A stretch of DNA of 64,000 nt from Flavobacterium sp. LC2016-23 (GTDB taxonomy: Bacteria > Bacteroidota > Bacteroidia > Flavobacteriales > Flavobacteriaceae), in NCBI RefSeq assembly GCF_009674775.1, contig NZ_WKKE01000012.1, positions 112,326 through 176,325 of the forward strand. Direction: 5' to 3'. Below are positions 51,501 to 59,900 of this stretch, one piece after another. Positions within the stretch are counted from its first letter, which is position 1. Every line of letters starts with the position of its first letter. The position numbers and the translations under genes were made by a program. Under the pieces are notes generated by a model. The model was not told where the DNA came from, made no database searches, and was given only the letters and a program-made list of their open reading frames with translations.

Positions 51501-52731
51501 TTGCGTCTCTTTTTAAGTTTAAATTTTCAATTAATTCATCAAACGGATAGATCTGATGCTCATAGGCTTCCAGTGTTCTGTTTTTAACATTCAGTAATAC
51601 ATCAACAAAGCTGTCCTGTCCGTCAAACTGAGTTCGCAGGGCTAAGGTGTTTAAATAAAGCCCTGTCTGATTTTGCAAATCCGAGTGGGGTCTTCCGGCA
51701 ATGGGTGTCCCGATTATAATATCATTCTGGTGAGTATATCTGTAAAATAAGACGTTCAGCAGGCTGGTTAATCCCATGAATAAAGTAGCATCATGGGCCT
51801 GACATAAACTGGAAAATTCTTTTAAGATTTCACTGCTAAAACTTCTCTTTACAATACCTCCGTTAAATGTTTTGGTAAGCGGTCTTGTTTTGTATACCGG
51901 TAAATCCAGTATGGGAATAGTGTCCTGAAATTGTTTCAGCCAGTACTCTTTGTGTGCCGCACTAGTATCTCTTAACTGGTTTTGCTGCCAGGCTGCGTAA
52001 TCTTTATATTGAATTTGTAAAGGCGGCAACGGATTGGAGATATTCTTTGTAAAAGCATGATATAAAGCAAACAGCTCGTTCATCATGACCTGTATCGACC
52101 AGCCATCGCTAATGATGTGATGAATGACCAGTACAAAAATAAAAGTGTCGCCGGAAGTTTTGATGAGCTTTGCACGAACCAAACAATCCTTTGCCAAATC
52201 AAATGCGTATTTTAATTCCTGTTCAATACGATCATTTAGATTCTGGTTACCGTTATGAGAAGATAAATCTTCTGTTTGAAACTTAAAATTCAGGTCTTTA
52301 AGGGCAATAATCTGTTGTCTTACTTCAGTATTGGCTGTTTCAACAAAAACCGTTCTTAAAGATTCATGGCGTTCCAGCAACGCCTGAAACGCTTTCTCAA
52401 GAGCGTCTGTATTTAGGTCTCCTTTTAATTCAAAAATGCTGGGAATGTTATATACCGTGTTTTGTTCTTCTAACTGACACAGCAGCCACAAACTTTTTTG
52501 CGATGAGGAAACGGTGTACGTTTCCGCCTCAGGTACATTGGGGATATCATTATGGCTATCATTGGCGTTTTGTGACAGTTTGATGAAATCAATTATTTTT
52601 TGCTTGTGCAATTTAATTTCATCTAATAACTCATTCGTCAGCACTCCTTTCGGAGCATTAATATCCAGTTTATCTCCCGATAAATTAAGTTTTATATTGG
52701 AGGCCCTTAATTTTTTGAGTAGTGTTTGCAT
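42553..52731 (-). CDS. Nonribosomal peptide synthetase, TubC-C-A-T-C-A-T-C-A-T-TE
   Basis: This 3,392-residue protein opens with a TubC-type docking domain (1-52; KKLRASNIKLNLSGDKLDI, APKGVLTNEL). Three modules follow: C1 (HHIISDG near 205), A1 (YTSGSTG near 672), T1 (Ser near 1053); C2 (HHIIGDG near 1245), A2 (near 1712), T2 (near 2087); C3 (HHIIGDG near 2280), A3 (near 2747), T3 (FFELGGNSI near 3119). A thioesterase (GWSAGG near 3240) releases the product. Specificity codes read by eye are A1 DAIWIGGTFK (one change from Val DAFWIGGTFK), A2 DAEHLGKVTK (no close known match; Glu239 hints at a basic residue), A3 DLFNNALTYK (as listed for cyanobacterial Ala). No epimerase or methylase is seen. 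C2/C3 and A2 resemble each other and the hybrid protein's domains, which points to module duplication. Confidence 0.95.
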   Translation of the reverse strand: MQTLLKKLRASNIKLNLSGDKLDINAPKGVLTNELLDEIKLHKQKIIDFIKLSQNANDSHNDIPNVPEAETYTVSSSQKSLWLLCQLEEQNTVYNIPSIFELKGDLNTDALEKAFQALLERHESLRTVFVETANTEVRQQIIALKDLNFKFQTEDLSSHNGNQNLNDRIEQELKYAFDLAKDCLVRAKLIKTSGDTFIFVLVIHHIISDGWSIQVMMNELFALYHAFTKNISNPLPPLQIQYKDYAAWQQNQLRDTSAAHKEYWLKQFQDTIPILDLPVYKTRPLTKTFNGGIVKRSFSSEILKEFSSLCQAHDATLFMGLTSLLNVLFYRYTHQNDIIIGTPIAGRPHSDLQNQTGLYLNTLALRTQFDGQDSFVDVLLNVKNRTLEAYEHQIYPFDELIENLNLKRDASRSPLFDVMLILQNMDSFDSKQQLDGITIQQYQNKQNLLIKYDLEFTFDEFGNELNFNLTFNTDIYTVDFVEKITAHFGTLLQAVIAEPNLPVSRIAYLAPEEIKQLVVDFNDTSVPYPKDKTIVQLFEEQAAQTPDAIAIVFEELQLTYKELNEKVNQFASYLRESYDIQPDDFVGIKLSRSEQLLIAILGVLKSGAAYVPIDSDYPQERIEYIEEDTNCKAIIDEDELMMFNFQRFRYKTENPDPVNSPSDLAYIIYTSGSTGNPKGVMVEHRNVVRLVKPCSYFPLHSEKILLSTGSISFDATTIEFFGTLLNGATLVLTTQDDLLDLSTLENIVKTNAVNSLWMTASWFNSVVENNIGFFENISQLIVGGDVVSPKHTQKVFESNPSIKIVNGYGPTENTTFSLTFDIQNEKYITIPIGKPIPNSQAYVLDHNLQPVAIGVSGKLYLSGDGVSRGYLNQPELTAEKFIENPFIPGTKIYDTGDLGRWLPDGTIEFLGRNDHQVKIRGYRIELGEIETALLQFSANLKQVVVQVKEANGEKVLVAYYVSDLEIDNIEIRNYLQTKLPEYMIPSFYVLLEQIPLTSNGKTDRNALPGINGEDSIRREYVQPRNETEQKMVEIWQEVLGLEKVGITDNFFEMGGHSLIVAQVINRLNKQLNKTVSFKDFFSNPTIDALSKTLNQNEYAAIPQAPIMESYPLTASQNRFWILSQLEGGSLAYNMPSAIKLTGELDTATFKETFSLLIERYEILRTSFKNNSEGQIEQFITPANDINFEVAEQDFSNHKEQEDLVLQYLEEQNAITFNLEQAPLIRASLIKTEEKEHIFSLCMHHIIGDGWSVQLIISEIVKIYNAIVQGIPVDLPDLNIHYKDYAVWINEENKQEKYQQSRKFWLNQLSGELPVIELHSFKKRPLVQTYNGAVKSYAFSAPLLEQLKTFSGEQDVTLFMTLMAGIKTLLHRYSNQDDIIVGTPIAGREHPDLENQLGLFLNTLAIRTKFEPGDSFRDVLNKEKETLLNAYQHQEYSFDELVGNLNLKRDLSRSALFDILVVLQNQAQLKNITNDTGLTGLEVDAFDFENKTSKFDITFIFTETEQLLLNVNYNTDIYDTFLIDALFCHLENVFNEGISDPEQAIDKLDYLTAAEKTRVLSDFNATAAVYPENKTLIDVFEEQLEKTPDNIAVVFEETVLTYQELNEQANQLAYYLRRNHAIAPGDLAGIKLERSERIIVTILGILKSGAAYVPIDSSYPQERIEYIERDSNCKIVIDEPVFEAFYATRESYSDLNIEKINTPTDLAYIIYTSGTTGNPKGVMVEHRNVINLISSQTRQFQIDETERILQLSNFSFDASVEQTFLALLNGAALYILPIKVLLDEVELEQFVFENKITHFHSVPSVVSKLKPSKRLSLRRVLSGGDICSEKLAESWNTICDFYNKYGPTETTVTSIEFLYSRDQPFSIGRPISNTQVYILNNALLPTPLGVSGNVYISGAGVTRGYWNKPELTAEKFIENPFIPGTKMYDTGDIARWLPDGNIEFSGRNDHQVKIRGFRIELGEIETSLLQYSAPVKQAVVQAREVNGEKVLVAYYVTDAEIDKAAIRSYLLGKLPEYMVPSFYIGLDQFPVTPNGKIDRKALPDISGEDGIRKEYVAPRNETEQKMAEIWQEVLAVEKVGITDNFFELGGHSLIVAQVINRLNKQLNKTVSFRDFFANPTIDALSKTLNQNEYTAIPQAAIMESYPLTASQYRFWILSQLEGASLAYNMPAALKLKGELDTDKFKETFQLLIQRHEILRTGFRNTAAGQLRQFIKPVEEIVFEVTEKDFSHNDGQEALVLNYLKEQNALVFNLEQAPLLRASLIKINKNEHVFFLSLHHIIGDGWSMQLIISEVVKIYNALVQGITIDLPPLNFHYKDYAVWINEKIQQEKYQKSKDFWLNQFSGELPVTELPSFKKRPLVQTYNGENKTHQFSGALLEKLKTFSKEHDVTLFMTLMSGVKTLLHRYTNQEDIIVGTPIAGREHPDLENQLGLYLNTLAIRTKFEQEDDFLDILNKEKEILLNAYQHQDYSFDELVENLNLKRDLSRSALFDVLVVLQNQNQLKNLVSPSALAGIEIAGLDFENKIAKLDITFTFVETEQLILNIDYNTDIYDALFIEAIFGHLSNIFNEAIDDPKQAINELDYLTIAEEKKLVLDYNNNSTAYPEDKTLVDLFEDQVAKTPENRAVVYENKSFTYREINEQANQLGHYLRANYQIQTDDLIGIKLDRSEKMIITLLGILKSGAAYVPIDKSYPQERIAYIEKDSNCKLVIDENVLELFYNNQKEYPKVNVQRTTSANDLAYIIYTSGTTGHPKGVMIEHKNATALIHWSETEFDSTKFETVYAVTSYCFDLSVFEIFYTLSIGKTIKLLKNGLEIKNHIEKDQKILINTVPSVVNQLLDDGVSFESVSILNMAGEPISHSILQRLPLEQLEVYNLYGPSEDTTYSTYFRIRQKDYLSIPIGKAISNTQLYILDQKLHPVPTGVFGKIYVAGAGVARGYLNKPELTAEKFIANPFKSGSKMYDTGDLGRWLPDGNIEFLGRNDHQVKIRGFRIELGEIEARLAQYSAAIKQVVVEVREVHNEKVLVAYYASQTEIDKAEIRNHLLGKLPEYMVPSFYVAMDSLPLTPNGKTDRKALPGISGEDVIRTAYVAPANGTEKKIAEIWQEILGLEKVGTTDNFFELGGNSISAINTIIKMNKEFAAHYPLDSLFRFNTIAEIIKYHLTTIFDSDKDFYEYGNPQSQSTVFAFPPIAGYGSAYRDLFRNNENSRFISFNFVENEANPAEYYAHKINEIQESGDIVLFGWSAGGILSYEVANYLTNVLNRKVSRIIMFDSVRLNEEKLSIERASEGFDLGTEISENMQEILAQAKEKRIAYINYLMSLKYTHALSTELVLVKTQNNEDKNWEANFEAVRYITGKGQHQNMLEGDHLKHNKKILNKIIAKEDILTAIFQD

Positions 52732-52785
52732 CGCTTTATCTTATTATATACTTGTCTGTAATGATTCCCTGATTTGTTTTTGATC

Positions 52786-52827
52786 ACGGATTACAGTGGT
52801 TTTTATTTAAAATCCGGTGTAATCCGT
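52786..52827. repeat. Short inverted repeat in operon gap
   Basis: ACGGATTACA (52786-52795) pairs with TGTAATCCGT (52818-52827) across 22 bases, in the 109-base gap between the beta-hydroxylase stop and the large synthetase start. It resembles the AATCCGTGT dispersed repeats seen at 24795-24920. A role in attenuation or mRNA stability is possible but not shown. Confidence 0.5.
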
Positions 52828-52840
52828 TTGCATATTCTTT

Positions 52841-54466
52841 TTAAACCAAACTATAGTTTTCTGTTTTTTTCTTGCTGTATAAGATCTCCTTTTCGCCAAA
52901 TAACCTTTCTGTGATTATTTCCCTCGAACTGCATTCGGCAATGAGGCGGTTGGACTGTATAATTGGATTGGATTCATCGGTGTATTTGATACTGCTGATA
53001 AACTCACACCACGGCTCCTGCCCCATAGCGTACACATATACTTCTAATGGGTTAAAGACATCTACTAAATGCATTCCCCTTGCAAAGTCAGATCCGGCCA
53101 GTCTTCTGGACTGATCGTGTTCTTTAGACAATTCGTTTACGACCAGTGGTCCGTATAACCAGGTCAATGGAGCGCCGTCACATTCCATTCCAAGGAAAAT
53201 AACATCTACATCACCGATTACACTTTGTGTATGCTCGTATAATTTCTTTTCTAAAATCCTGGAGTCTGCTGCAAAAAGCAATGAAAATTCAGCGATTTCA
53301 ACGTGATAGCAGATTTTAGCCTTGATGTCCAGATCACTGTGCTCTCCTGTAAAAGGAACCCCTGTAATCCTGCAATCTGAAAAGTTTACCGTAGCGAATT
53401 CTTCAATTTCAATAATATTATCAAAACCTATATTGTTGAACATCAGTTTCAGGGAAGGATCCTGAAGATGTCCGCCACCGGAACGCGGCACTATAATGTT
53501 TTTTATTTTATGTCTAAGCGGCAGCAGCGTTTCCAGTAAAATATGATCCTGATGATTGTGGGTAATCAATACATAATCGATCTTTTCAGGCAGTTCGTAA
53601 TCCGAAAAATGCTCTACGCTGGATTGGTATCCGTAGTAACTGATTAACGGATCTACGAGTATGCTTACTTCTTTGGTTTCGATTAGGATGCAGGCATGGC
53701 CAAAGTATCGCATTCTGATTTTATCGCCTTCATATTTTACATACGGTACCGACGGCGTATCCGTAAAAAACGATTCGAATAAAGCGCTCTCGGTTTCATT
53801 TAAATCGCCCAGCAATTCCCTGATTTCGCTGTAAGGACGGGGCGTTCTTTTCATTTTGCTTAATTCATCTATAAATTGATGATCAAACGGCATATCTAAA
53901 TGCAGAACGTCTTTCTCATTCAGTCGCGGAGTGCTTAAGCAAAAAGGACGTGAATCGTTATTCGTCACCCACAACGCCAGGCTTTGATTGTTTTTGTTAT
54001 AAAATTTACTTTTGTATAAAAGCTGCTCGTAAAATCGGAAAGATGGATTGCCGTTCAGATCATAAATTAATTCTACATAGCCTTTTAAAATATCGGGTAC
54101 ATTTTTATACAGTCCCTCTAACGATTGTCCTTTGGCCTCTTTATTCAACATTAAAACCAGTTTTCGTATCGCCATGGAAAGACTAATTAGTTCTTTCTGA
54201 TTGGTAAAGGTTGATTCCAGCAACTTTCTTACGTCCTCTGAACGATCTCCGTTATAATCCATAAAAGGACCACCCAGCATTTTAGGGTCTTTAACGGCCT
54301 CATCGTGCACCGCAGGCGATTCCAGATAAGAATTCATTATTTCAATATGCCTTTTGGTTACATTCATGGCTGCCGTTGCGGGCGATATCAGGTGCGACCA
54401 GGCATACCATCTTTCTATTAAAGGCTCAATTACTACGTTCGGTTTTAAATAAACTAATCCTTCCAT
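52841..54466 (-). CDS. CmlA-type diiron beta-hydroxylase of carrier-bound amino acids
   Basis: This 541-residue protein has an N-terminal domain (1-245, WYAWSHLISPATAAMNVTKRHIEIMNSYLES) and a metallo-beta-lactamase-fold domain. The HxHxDH motif is HNHQDH at 303-308, followed by the acidic residue Glu375 (FTGEHSD) and Asp401 (AADSR). All are shifted by a constant two residues from the CmlA ligands I recall (His305-His310, Glu377, Asp403). CmlA is the 532-residue chloramphenicol enzyme that hydroxylates the beta carbon of an amino acid bound to a carrier protein, using oxygen and a dinuclear iron site. The gene lies between synthetase genes, so it probably adds a beta-hydroxyl to one residue of the peptide. 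A plain hydrolase is unlikely because of the N-terminal domain. Confidence 0.88.
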   Translation of the reverse strand: MEGLVYLKPNVVIEPLIERWYAWSHLISPATAAMNVTKRHIEIMNSYLESPAVHDEAVKDPKMLGGPFMDYNGDRSEDVRKLLESTFTNQKELISLSMAIRKLVLMLNKEAKGQSLEGLYKNVPDILKGYVELIYDLNGNPSFRFYEQLLYKSKFYNKNNQSLALWVTNNDSRPFCLSTPRLNEKDVLHLDMPFDHQFIDELSKMKRTPRPYSEIRELLGDLNETESALFESFFTDTPSVPYVKYEGDKIRMRYFGHACILIETKEVSILVDPLISYYGYQSSVEHFSDYELPEKIDYVLITHNHQDHILLETLLPLRHKIKNIIVPRSGGGHLQDPSLKLMFNNIGFDNIIEIEEFATVNFSDCRITGVPFTGEHSDLDIKAKICYHVEIAEFSLLFAADSRILEKKLYEHTQSVIGDVDVIFLGMECDGAPLTWLYGPLVVNELSKEHDQSRRLAGSDFARGMHLVDVFNPLEVYVYAMGQEPWCEFISSIKYTDESNPIIQSNRLIAECSSREIITERLFGEKEILYSKKKTENYSLV

Positions 54467-54528
54467 CTAAAAATATTTTTTATAATTTGTATTTTATATT
54501 AACTGACTGCTTCTTTCTGTGCTACACC

Positions 54529-56913
54529 TTAATTGCCGACTCTTTTTCTTTCTTCCTCATTCCCGGTATTCCTGCTTACACTTTTTGCTTTTTTGCTTCC
54601 AAGCCTGTAATTGAGGTACAGCTGTACGTACCGGCTGTCGTTGTAAAGCCTGTATTCCTGGTATACTCCGTTTACGGTTGGGTTAAAATTTATTTTTTCA
54701 GTTCTGAAAATATCATTGGCTTTCAGTGATATCCTGAGGTTGTCATTAAGTAAATATTGAAGTGTTACTGCGGCAGAACTGGATGCGTCTAACTTTACAA
54801 ATCCTTCTGTTTTTGGAAAAACATACCAGTAATTCACGTTTAACAGGACTGTTTTTTTATCGTTTAGGGCGAAATCATTATTCGTTGCCAGTTTAAGGTT
54901 AAAACCTTCCACTCCGTTTGTTGATTCAATTAATGATTTTGATTTGGTATAATTGAAATCAGCCGTGTTGTTGCTTGTCCACCATTTGAATTTGTTGAAG
55001 ACATAGATTTCCGAAATCCCGTATCGCTCCATATTAAAGATGTTTTGGTTAATGATCCGTACCACATTGGTATTCGGATCGGGCGTGGATATCTGCATGA
55101 ATACATTTTTATCATGACTGTAATACAGTTTGCTTTCCAGCTTTTTGTACGAAAAAATAAATTCAAAATTATCGATGAAGGCAGGCTGCAGTAAAGGATT
55201 CCCCTGTATGCTCTGAAACGGATTGATATAGGCAATGTTAGGGTTTAACTGGGCAAAAGTAGGCCGGTCTATCCTTCGGCTGTAACTCAGTCTGTAGACA
55301 GCACCCGGCTGCGGGGCGTATGAGATATTGACCGACGGGAACAGCTTGGTATAATTCTTATTTACGGACTGATCTAAGGCTACATCATACGATTTTGCCT
55401 GCGTATTTTCAACTCTAAGGCCAACCTGTGATTCCAGATTGTTACTGAACTTTTTGTTTCCGGATGCATATACGGCCTGAACATTTTCTTTATAGCTGAA
55501 GTCAAATTCTGCCAGCGGTAAATCGGTTACCGGCTGATCTGTAAAATCACTATTGAATGTTGAAATTAAATTTTTGGTGTCTGAAAAGGAAACCTTTCCC
55601 CCAAAACCAAGATTGATCCATTCTAAAGGGGTTTCAAAATCAATTTTAGCGGAGAAGTTACGGATGTTCTGATTGTTGTTATTGATTCCCTTAAAAAATT
55701 GTTCCTTAGGCGGGTTATATTCCTCTGAAGTTCCTTCATAGGGTCTGGAATCTTTGCTTTTGTATTTGAAATAATCCAGATTCACGAACATTTTCCCGCC
55801 TTTTGGATTGAGCTTATATTCATTAAAGAAATTTACGGAATGAAGCGTTGGCCTTAAATAAGCATATCCGACAGAAGTAATGTTTTTGTTAATTTCATTG
55901 GTATCATTATCATAAATCAACAGACTTCTGGTGGCATCCGTGTCTGTTTTATTGATGTTAGTGAGATACTGAAAGCCCACCACCCATTTGGGTGTTGCTA
56001 TATATTGCATGTTGAAAATTCCATTCAGCATTTTAGACTTTTTCTGGAGCGGGTAATTTAAAACCCATAATTCATCTGCAAAGTGAATGCGGCTTTCCTG
56101 TTCCAGGTAGATTCCGCTATCCCTGTAATTCAAGGAAGCAGACATACTCAGTTTATTCTGGTTGTATATAAAATTGCTTGTGTTTGATCCTTCGCTATCG
56201 TGGTGTCTCTGTAAGTAGCCCGTCCCGAGAGAGAGGTTCCAGGAATCTTTTTTAGCCTTCTTCAACCTGATATTGACCAGTCCGCTATTTCCCAATGCCT
56301 CGTATTTAGCGGGCGGTGTCGTAATGACTTCAATACTCTTGATGTTTTCGGCAGGAATTGATTTCAATAAATTGGTCAGTTCTTCCTGTCCGAGTTCAAT
56401 CATTTTATCGTCGAGCAAAACTCTTACAGTACTTTTACCTACGATGTTTATCGTCTCATTCTGAATCTGTATACCGGGGGTAATCTTTAGGGCGTCCAGC
56501 GCATCGCCACCCGCCGTACTAATTGTGTTTTCTATGTTGAAAACCAGCCGGTCTACTTTTCGCTCTACGATTTCTTTCTTTTGGGTAATGACCACTGCCG
56601 CTAATTCCTGTGCGGGATTCGTTATAATTTCCCCTAAATCAAGGTCTGCAGTAACTTCTATCTGTTTCGTATACAAAACAGAATTAAACTGACTGATTTG
56701 CAGTCTATACAAACCCGCTTTGTATGGTATTATGAATTCCCCTTTTTCGTTTGTCACCTCCCCTTTTACAGGACGAGCGCCATTATTTTCAAAAAGGACC
56801 ACTTCAGCAAACGCTACAGGACTATTTTCTGCAGTAACCACTTTCCCGGATATTTTGACTTGTGCTGTTAATACGTTACTTAAAATAAATGCAATAAATA
56901 ATAACCGATTCAT
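54529..56913 (-). CDS. Outer-membrane receptor with CarboxypepD-like, plug and barrel domains (TonB-dependent type)
   Basis: This 794-residue protein has a signal peptide (MNRLLFIAFILSNVLTAQ), a carboxypeptidase-regulatory-like domain (about 20-100, VKISGKVVTAENSPVAFAEVVLFEN), a plug domain (105-225, with ALKITPGIQIQNETINIVGKSTVRVLLDDK and EVITTPPAKYEALGNSGLVNIRLKK) and a large beta barrel to the end (OMP_b-brl_3 type). Such proteins import large ligands with TonB energy. Its location in the operon suggests uptake of the peptide product or its metal complex, or an export-linked role. No TonB box is recognisable by eye. Confidence 0.92.
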   Translation of the reverse strand: MNRLLFIAFILSNVLTAQVKISGKVVTAENSPVAFAEVVLFENNGARPVKGEVTNEKGEFIIPYKAGLYRLQISQFNSVLYTKQIEVTADLDLGEIITNPAQELAAVVITQKKEIVERKVDRLVFNIENTISTAGGDALDALKITPGIQIQNETINIVGKSTVRVLLDDKMIELGQEELTNLLKSIPAENIKSIEVITTPPAKYEALGNSGLVNIRLKKAKKDSWNLSLGTGYLQRHHDSEGSNTSNFIYNQNKLSMSASLNYRDSGIYLEQESRIHFADELWVLNYPLQKKSKMLNGIFNMQYIATPKWVVGFQYLTNINKTDTDATRSLLIYDNDTNEINKNITSVGYAYLRPTLHSVNFFNEYKLNPKGGKMFVNLDYFKYKSKDSRPYEGTSEEYNPPKEQFFKGINNNNQNIRNFSAKIDFETPLEWINLGFGGKVSFSDTKNLISTFNSDFTDQPVTDLPLAEFDFSYKENVQAVYASGNKKFSNNLESQVGLRVENTQAKSYDVALDQSVNKNYTKLFPSVNISYAPQPGAVYRLSYSRRIDRPTFAQLNPNIAYINPFQSIQGNPLLQPAFIDNFEFIFSYKKLESKLYYSHDKNVFMQISTPDPNTNVVRIINQNIFNMERYGISEIYVFNKFKWWTSNNTADFNYTKSKSLIESTNGVEGFNLKLATNNDFALNDKKTVLLNVNYWYVFPKTEGFVKLDASSSAAVTLQYLLNDNLRISLKANDIFRTEKINFNPTVNGVYQEYRLYNDSRYVQLYLNYRLGSKKAKSVSRNTGNEEERKRVGN

Positions 56914-56973
56914 TAGTGATTTTTGTTTTATTAGTATTTCAATTTTGCCCCCTGAGGGCTTCGGTTTTACAGA

Positions 56974-59900
56974 TTAGATCGTGAAATTTTCAGATTCTTC
57001 AATTGAAATGTTTTCTTCATTACTGCTGCTGTACAGGAGGGTATTTTCTAAAAGCAGTGCTAATTCTTCCAGTATAATGTTGTCAAACAAATCGATGATG
57101 GATAATTTGACATTAAACTGTTTATGAATAATACTAATCAGTTTTGTCGCATTCAGACTATGTCCGCCCAGCTCAAAAAAACTATCCGTAACGCCTACTT
57201 TTTCAACTCCAAGAATTTCCTGCCATATTTCGGCTATTTTTTGTTCGATTTCATTTCTTGGCCCGACATAGGCTTTCCTGATGATATCGCCTTCACTGAT
57301 CCCTCGCAAGGCACTGCGATCAATCTTTCCGTTGGCCGTTAACGGCAGGTGTTCCAGAACGACCAGAAAGGAAGGAACCATATACTCCGGTAACTTCGTT
57401 TGGAGATAGCGGCGAATTTCGGCTTTGTCCAATTCAGTATCCGAAACGTAATACGCCACTAAAGTTTTGTCTCCGTTCACCTGTTGCGGTTGCACTACGA
57501 CTTGTCGTAAGTCTTCTGAAAACTGCAAAAGGGTATTTTCTATTTCCCCCAGCTCAATTCTGAAACCTCTTATTTTTACCTGATCGTCATTTCGGCCTGA
57601 AAATTCAATGTTTCCATCGGGCAGCCATCGGCCTAAATCTCCGGTATCGTACATTTTGGTATGGGGTACAAATGGATTTTCAATGAATTTTTCGGCAGTC
57701 AGCTCCGGTTTGTTCAAATAACCGCGGGTAACTCCGGCACCGGAAATGTATATTTTGCCCAAAACGCCGAGCTGGGTTGGCAACAGATTGTTATCCAGAA
57801 TATACACCTGTGTATTTGAAATTGGAGTACCAATACAAAATGTTGTTTTTTTGTCATAGAGAAGTTCAATCGATGTGACTGTCGTCTCGGTTGGACCGTA
57901 TTCATTATAAAAATCACAAATCGTGCTCCAGGACTCCGCTAGTTTTTCGGGACAGCTGTCTCCTCCGGCAATTACTCTTTTTAGACTAAAACGACTGTCG
58001 GGTGTTATTTTTTCCAGAACGGAAGGCACTGCATGAAGATGCGTAATTTCATTTGCAGCTATAAATTCTTCAAAGATTTCGGCTTCCAGTAAGGCTGATC
58101 TTCCAATGAGGTACAAACTCGCTCCGTTGCAAAGCGCCAGGAAAATTTGCTCTACAGACGCATCAAAAGTGTAGTTTGAAAGCTGAAGAATTTTTTCGTT
58201 TTCGTCTATTTTAAACTGTCTGGTCTGTGAAGTAATCAGATTCACTACATTCGTATGTTCCACCATCACCCCTTTCGGATTTCCTGTAGTTCCCGAAGTG
58301 TAAATAATATAAGCCAGGTCCTTTGGGCTGTTTATTTTTTCGATATTTTTACCGAGGTACGCGTTTTGATTTTTATAAAATAAAAGCAATACATTTTCAT
58401 CAATTACAATTTTGCAATTGCTGTCTTTTTCGATATAGTCTATTCGCTCCTGAGGGTACGAAGGATCTATAGGCACATAGGCCGCACCGGATTTGAGTAC
58501 TCCTAAAATAGCCAGAATCATTCTCTCGCTTCGTTCCAGTTTAATTCCGATCAGATCGTCTGGTACAATTTGGAAAAGCTCTCTTAAAAAGCAGCCCAAT
58601 TGATTGGCTTCTGCGTTAAGTTCCTGATACGTTAGTTCCTTATCCTCAAAAATAACGGCAATGATATCGGGCGTTTTTTCTACCTGTTCCTCGAATAGTT
58701 CTATAATGGTTTTATCTTCAGGGAAATCAGATTTGGTAGCATTAAATCCATAGACGATGGCCTCAAACTGGTTTTCATTTAAGATGGAAAACTGCGAAAT
58801 CTTGTTCCCGGGAGCATCAGTAAATTGTTCCAGAAGATGGAAAAACGTATCCATGATTGCGTGTATCAACTCCTGACTAAACACTCCTGATTTGTATTCT
58901 AATTCCAGTTCCAAAGTATCTAAAAGATCGAAAAACGTAAAGGACAGATTGAATCTCGAAAATGCCGCAGTCTGACTGATTTCTTCTTCGATTTCAAAAG
59001 GAAGGTCGCTTTTGCTCACCATTCCGGCTCTGTTATTCTGATTTTGCAAGACGACCATAACATCAAAAAAGGACTTTTTGTTCGCAATTTTCAAATCATT
59101 TAAGATCAAATCGTAAGGGTACGTCTGGTATTCCAATGCCTTCATAATAGTCGTCATTTCATCAGCGACAGCATCGGAAAAGCTTTTATCCGCATCTATT
59201 TCGGTATAAAGAGGCAGTGTATTGATAAACATACCAATGGTGGATTCAAACTCTTTTTTAACCCTTCCGGAAACCGCTGTACCGATGACAAAGTTTTCCT
59301 GAGCCAGTCGGTATAATGAGATTCTTACGGAGGAAATTAAAAGGCTGAACAGTGTTACCCTGTTTTTATTGGCATAATCGACCAACTTCTCTTTCAGGTT
59401 TTTAGCTATCGTAAAATTCAGCCGCGCCCCGTCTAAACTTCCGGTGTTCGGATTTCCTAATTTTAAATTGGAATTGATATTTCCCAGTTTTTCCCTCCAA
59501 TAATCGGTGTAGGATGCTGTTTGTTCAGGGTGCAAATTTCCTTTCAGCCAAAGCAGGTAGTCAAAATAATCCTTTTTACCGGCTGCAGGAACATACACTT
59601 TACTGCTAATCTGCTTATAAATGGATACAAAATCTTTTATAAAAATCCCTGTAGACCAGCCATCAAAAATGATGTGATGAAAAACAAAGACTAATTTGTA
59701 ATGGCTTTCATCCGTTTGAAGAACAGCGGCATGAAACAAAGGTCCCTGTTCTAAATCAAAGTGAAAATTTTGAATTTCTTCTTTTTTCTGTTCCAGCAGA
59801 AAAGGATCGTTACTGGAATAAAAAGTGAAAAACGGATCAATTGCCGTGTTTTCAATCTCGTTTATTTTCTGCTGGATCGTTCCATTCTCATCGGTGAAGA

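Noticed and set aside
52841..54466. Ordinary metallo-beta-lactamase or hydrolase
   Set aside because: The long N-terminal domain, the overall length and the ligand spacing match CmlA-type oxygenases, and the gene lies between synthetase genes.
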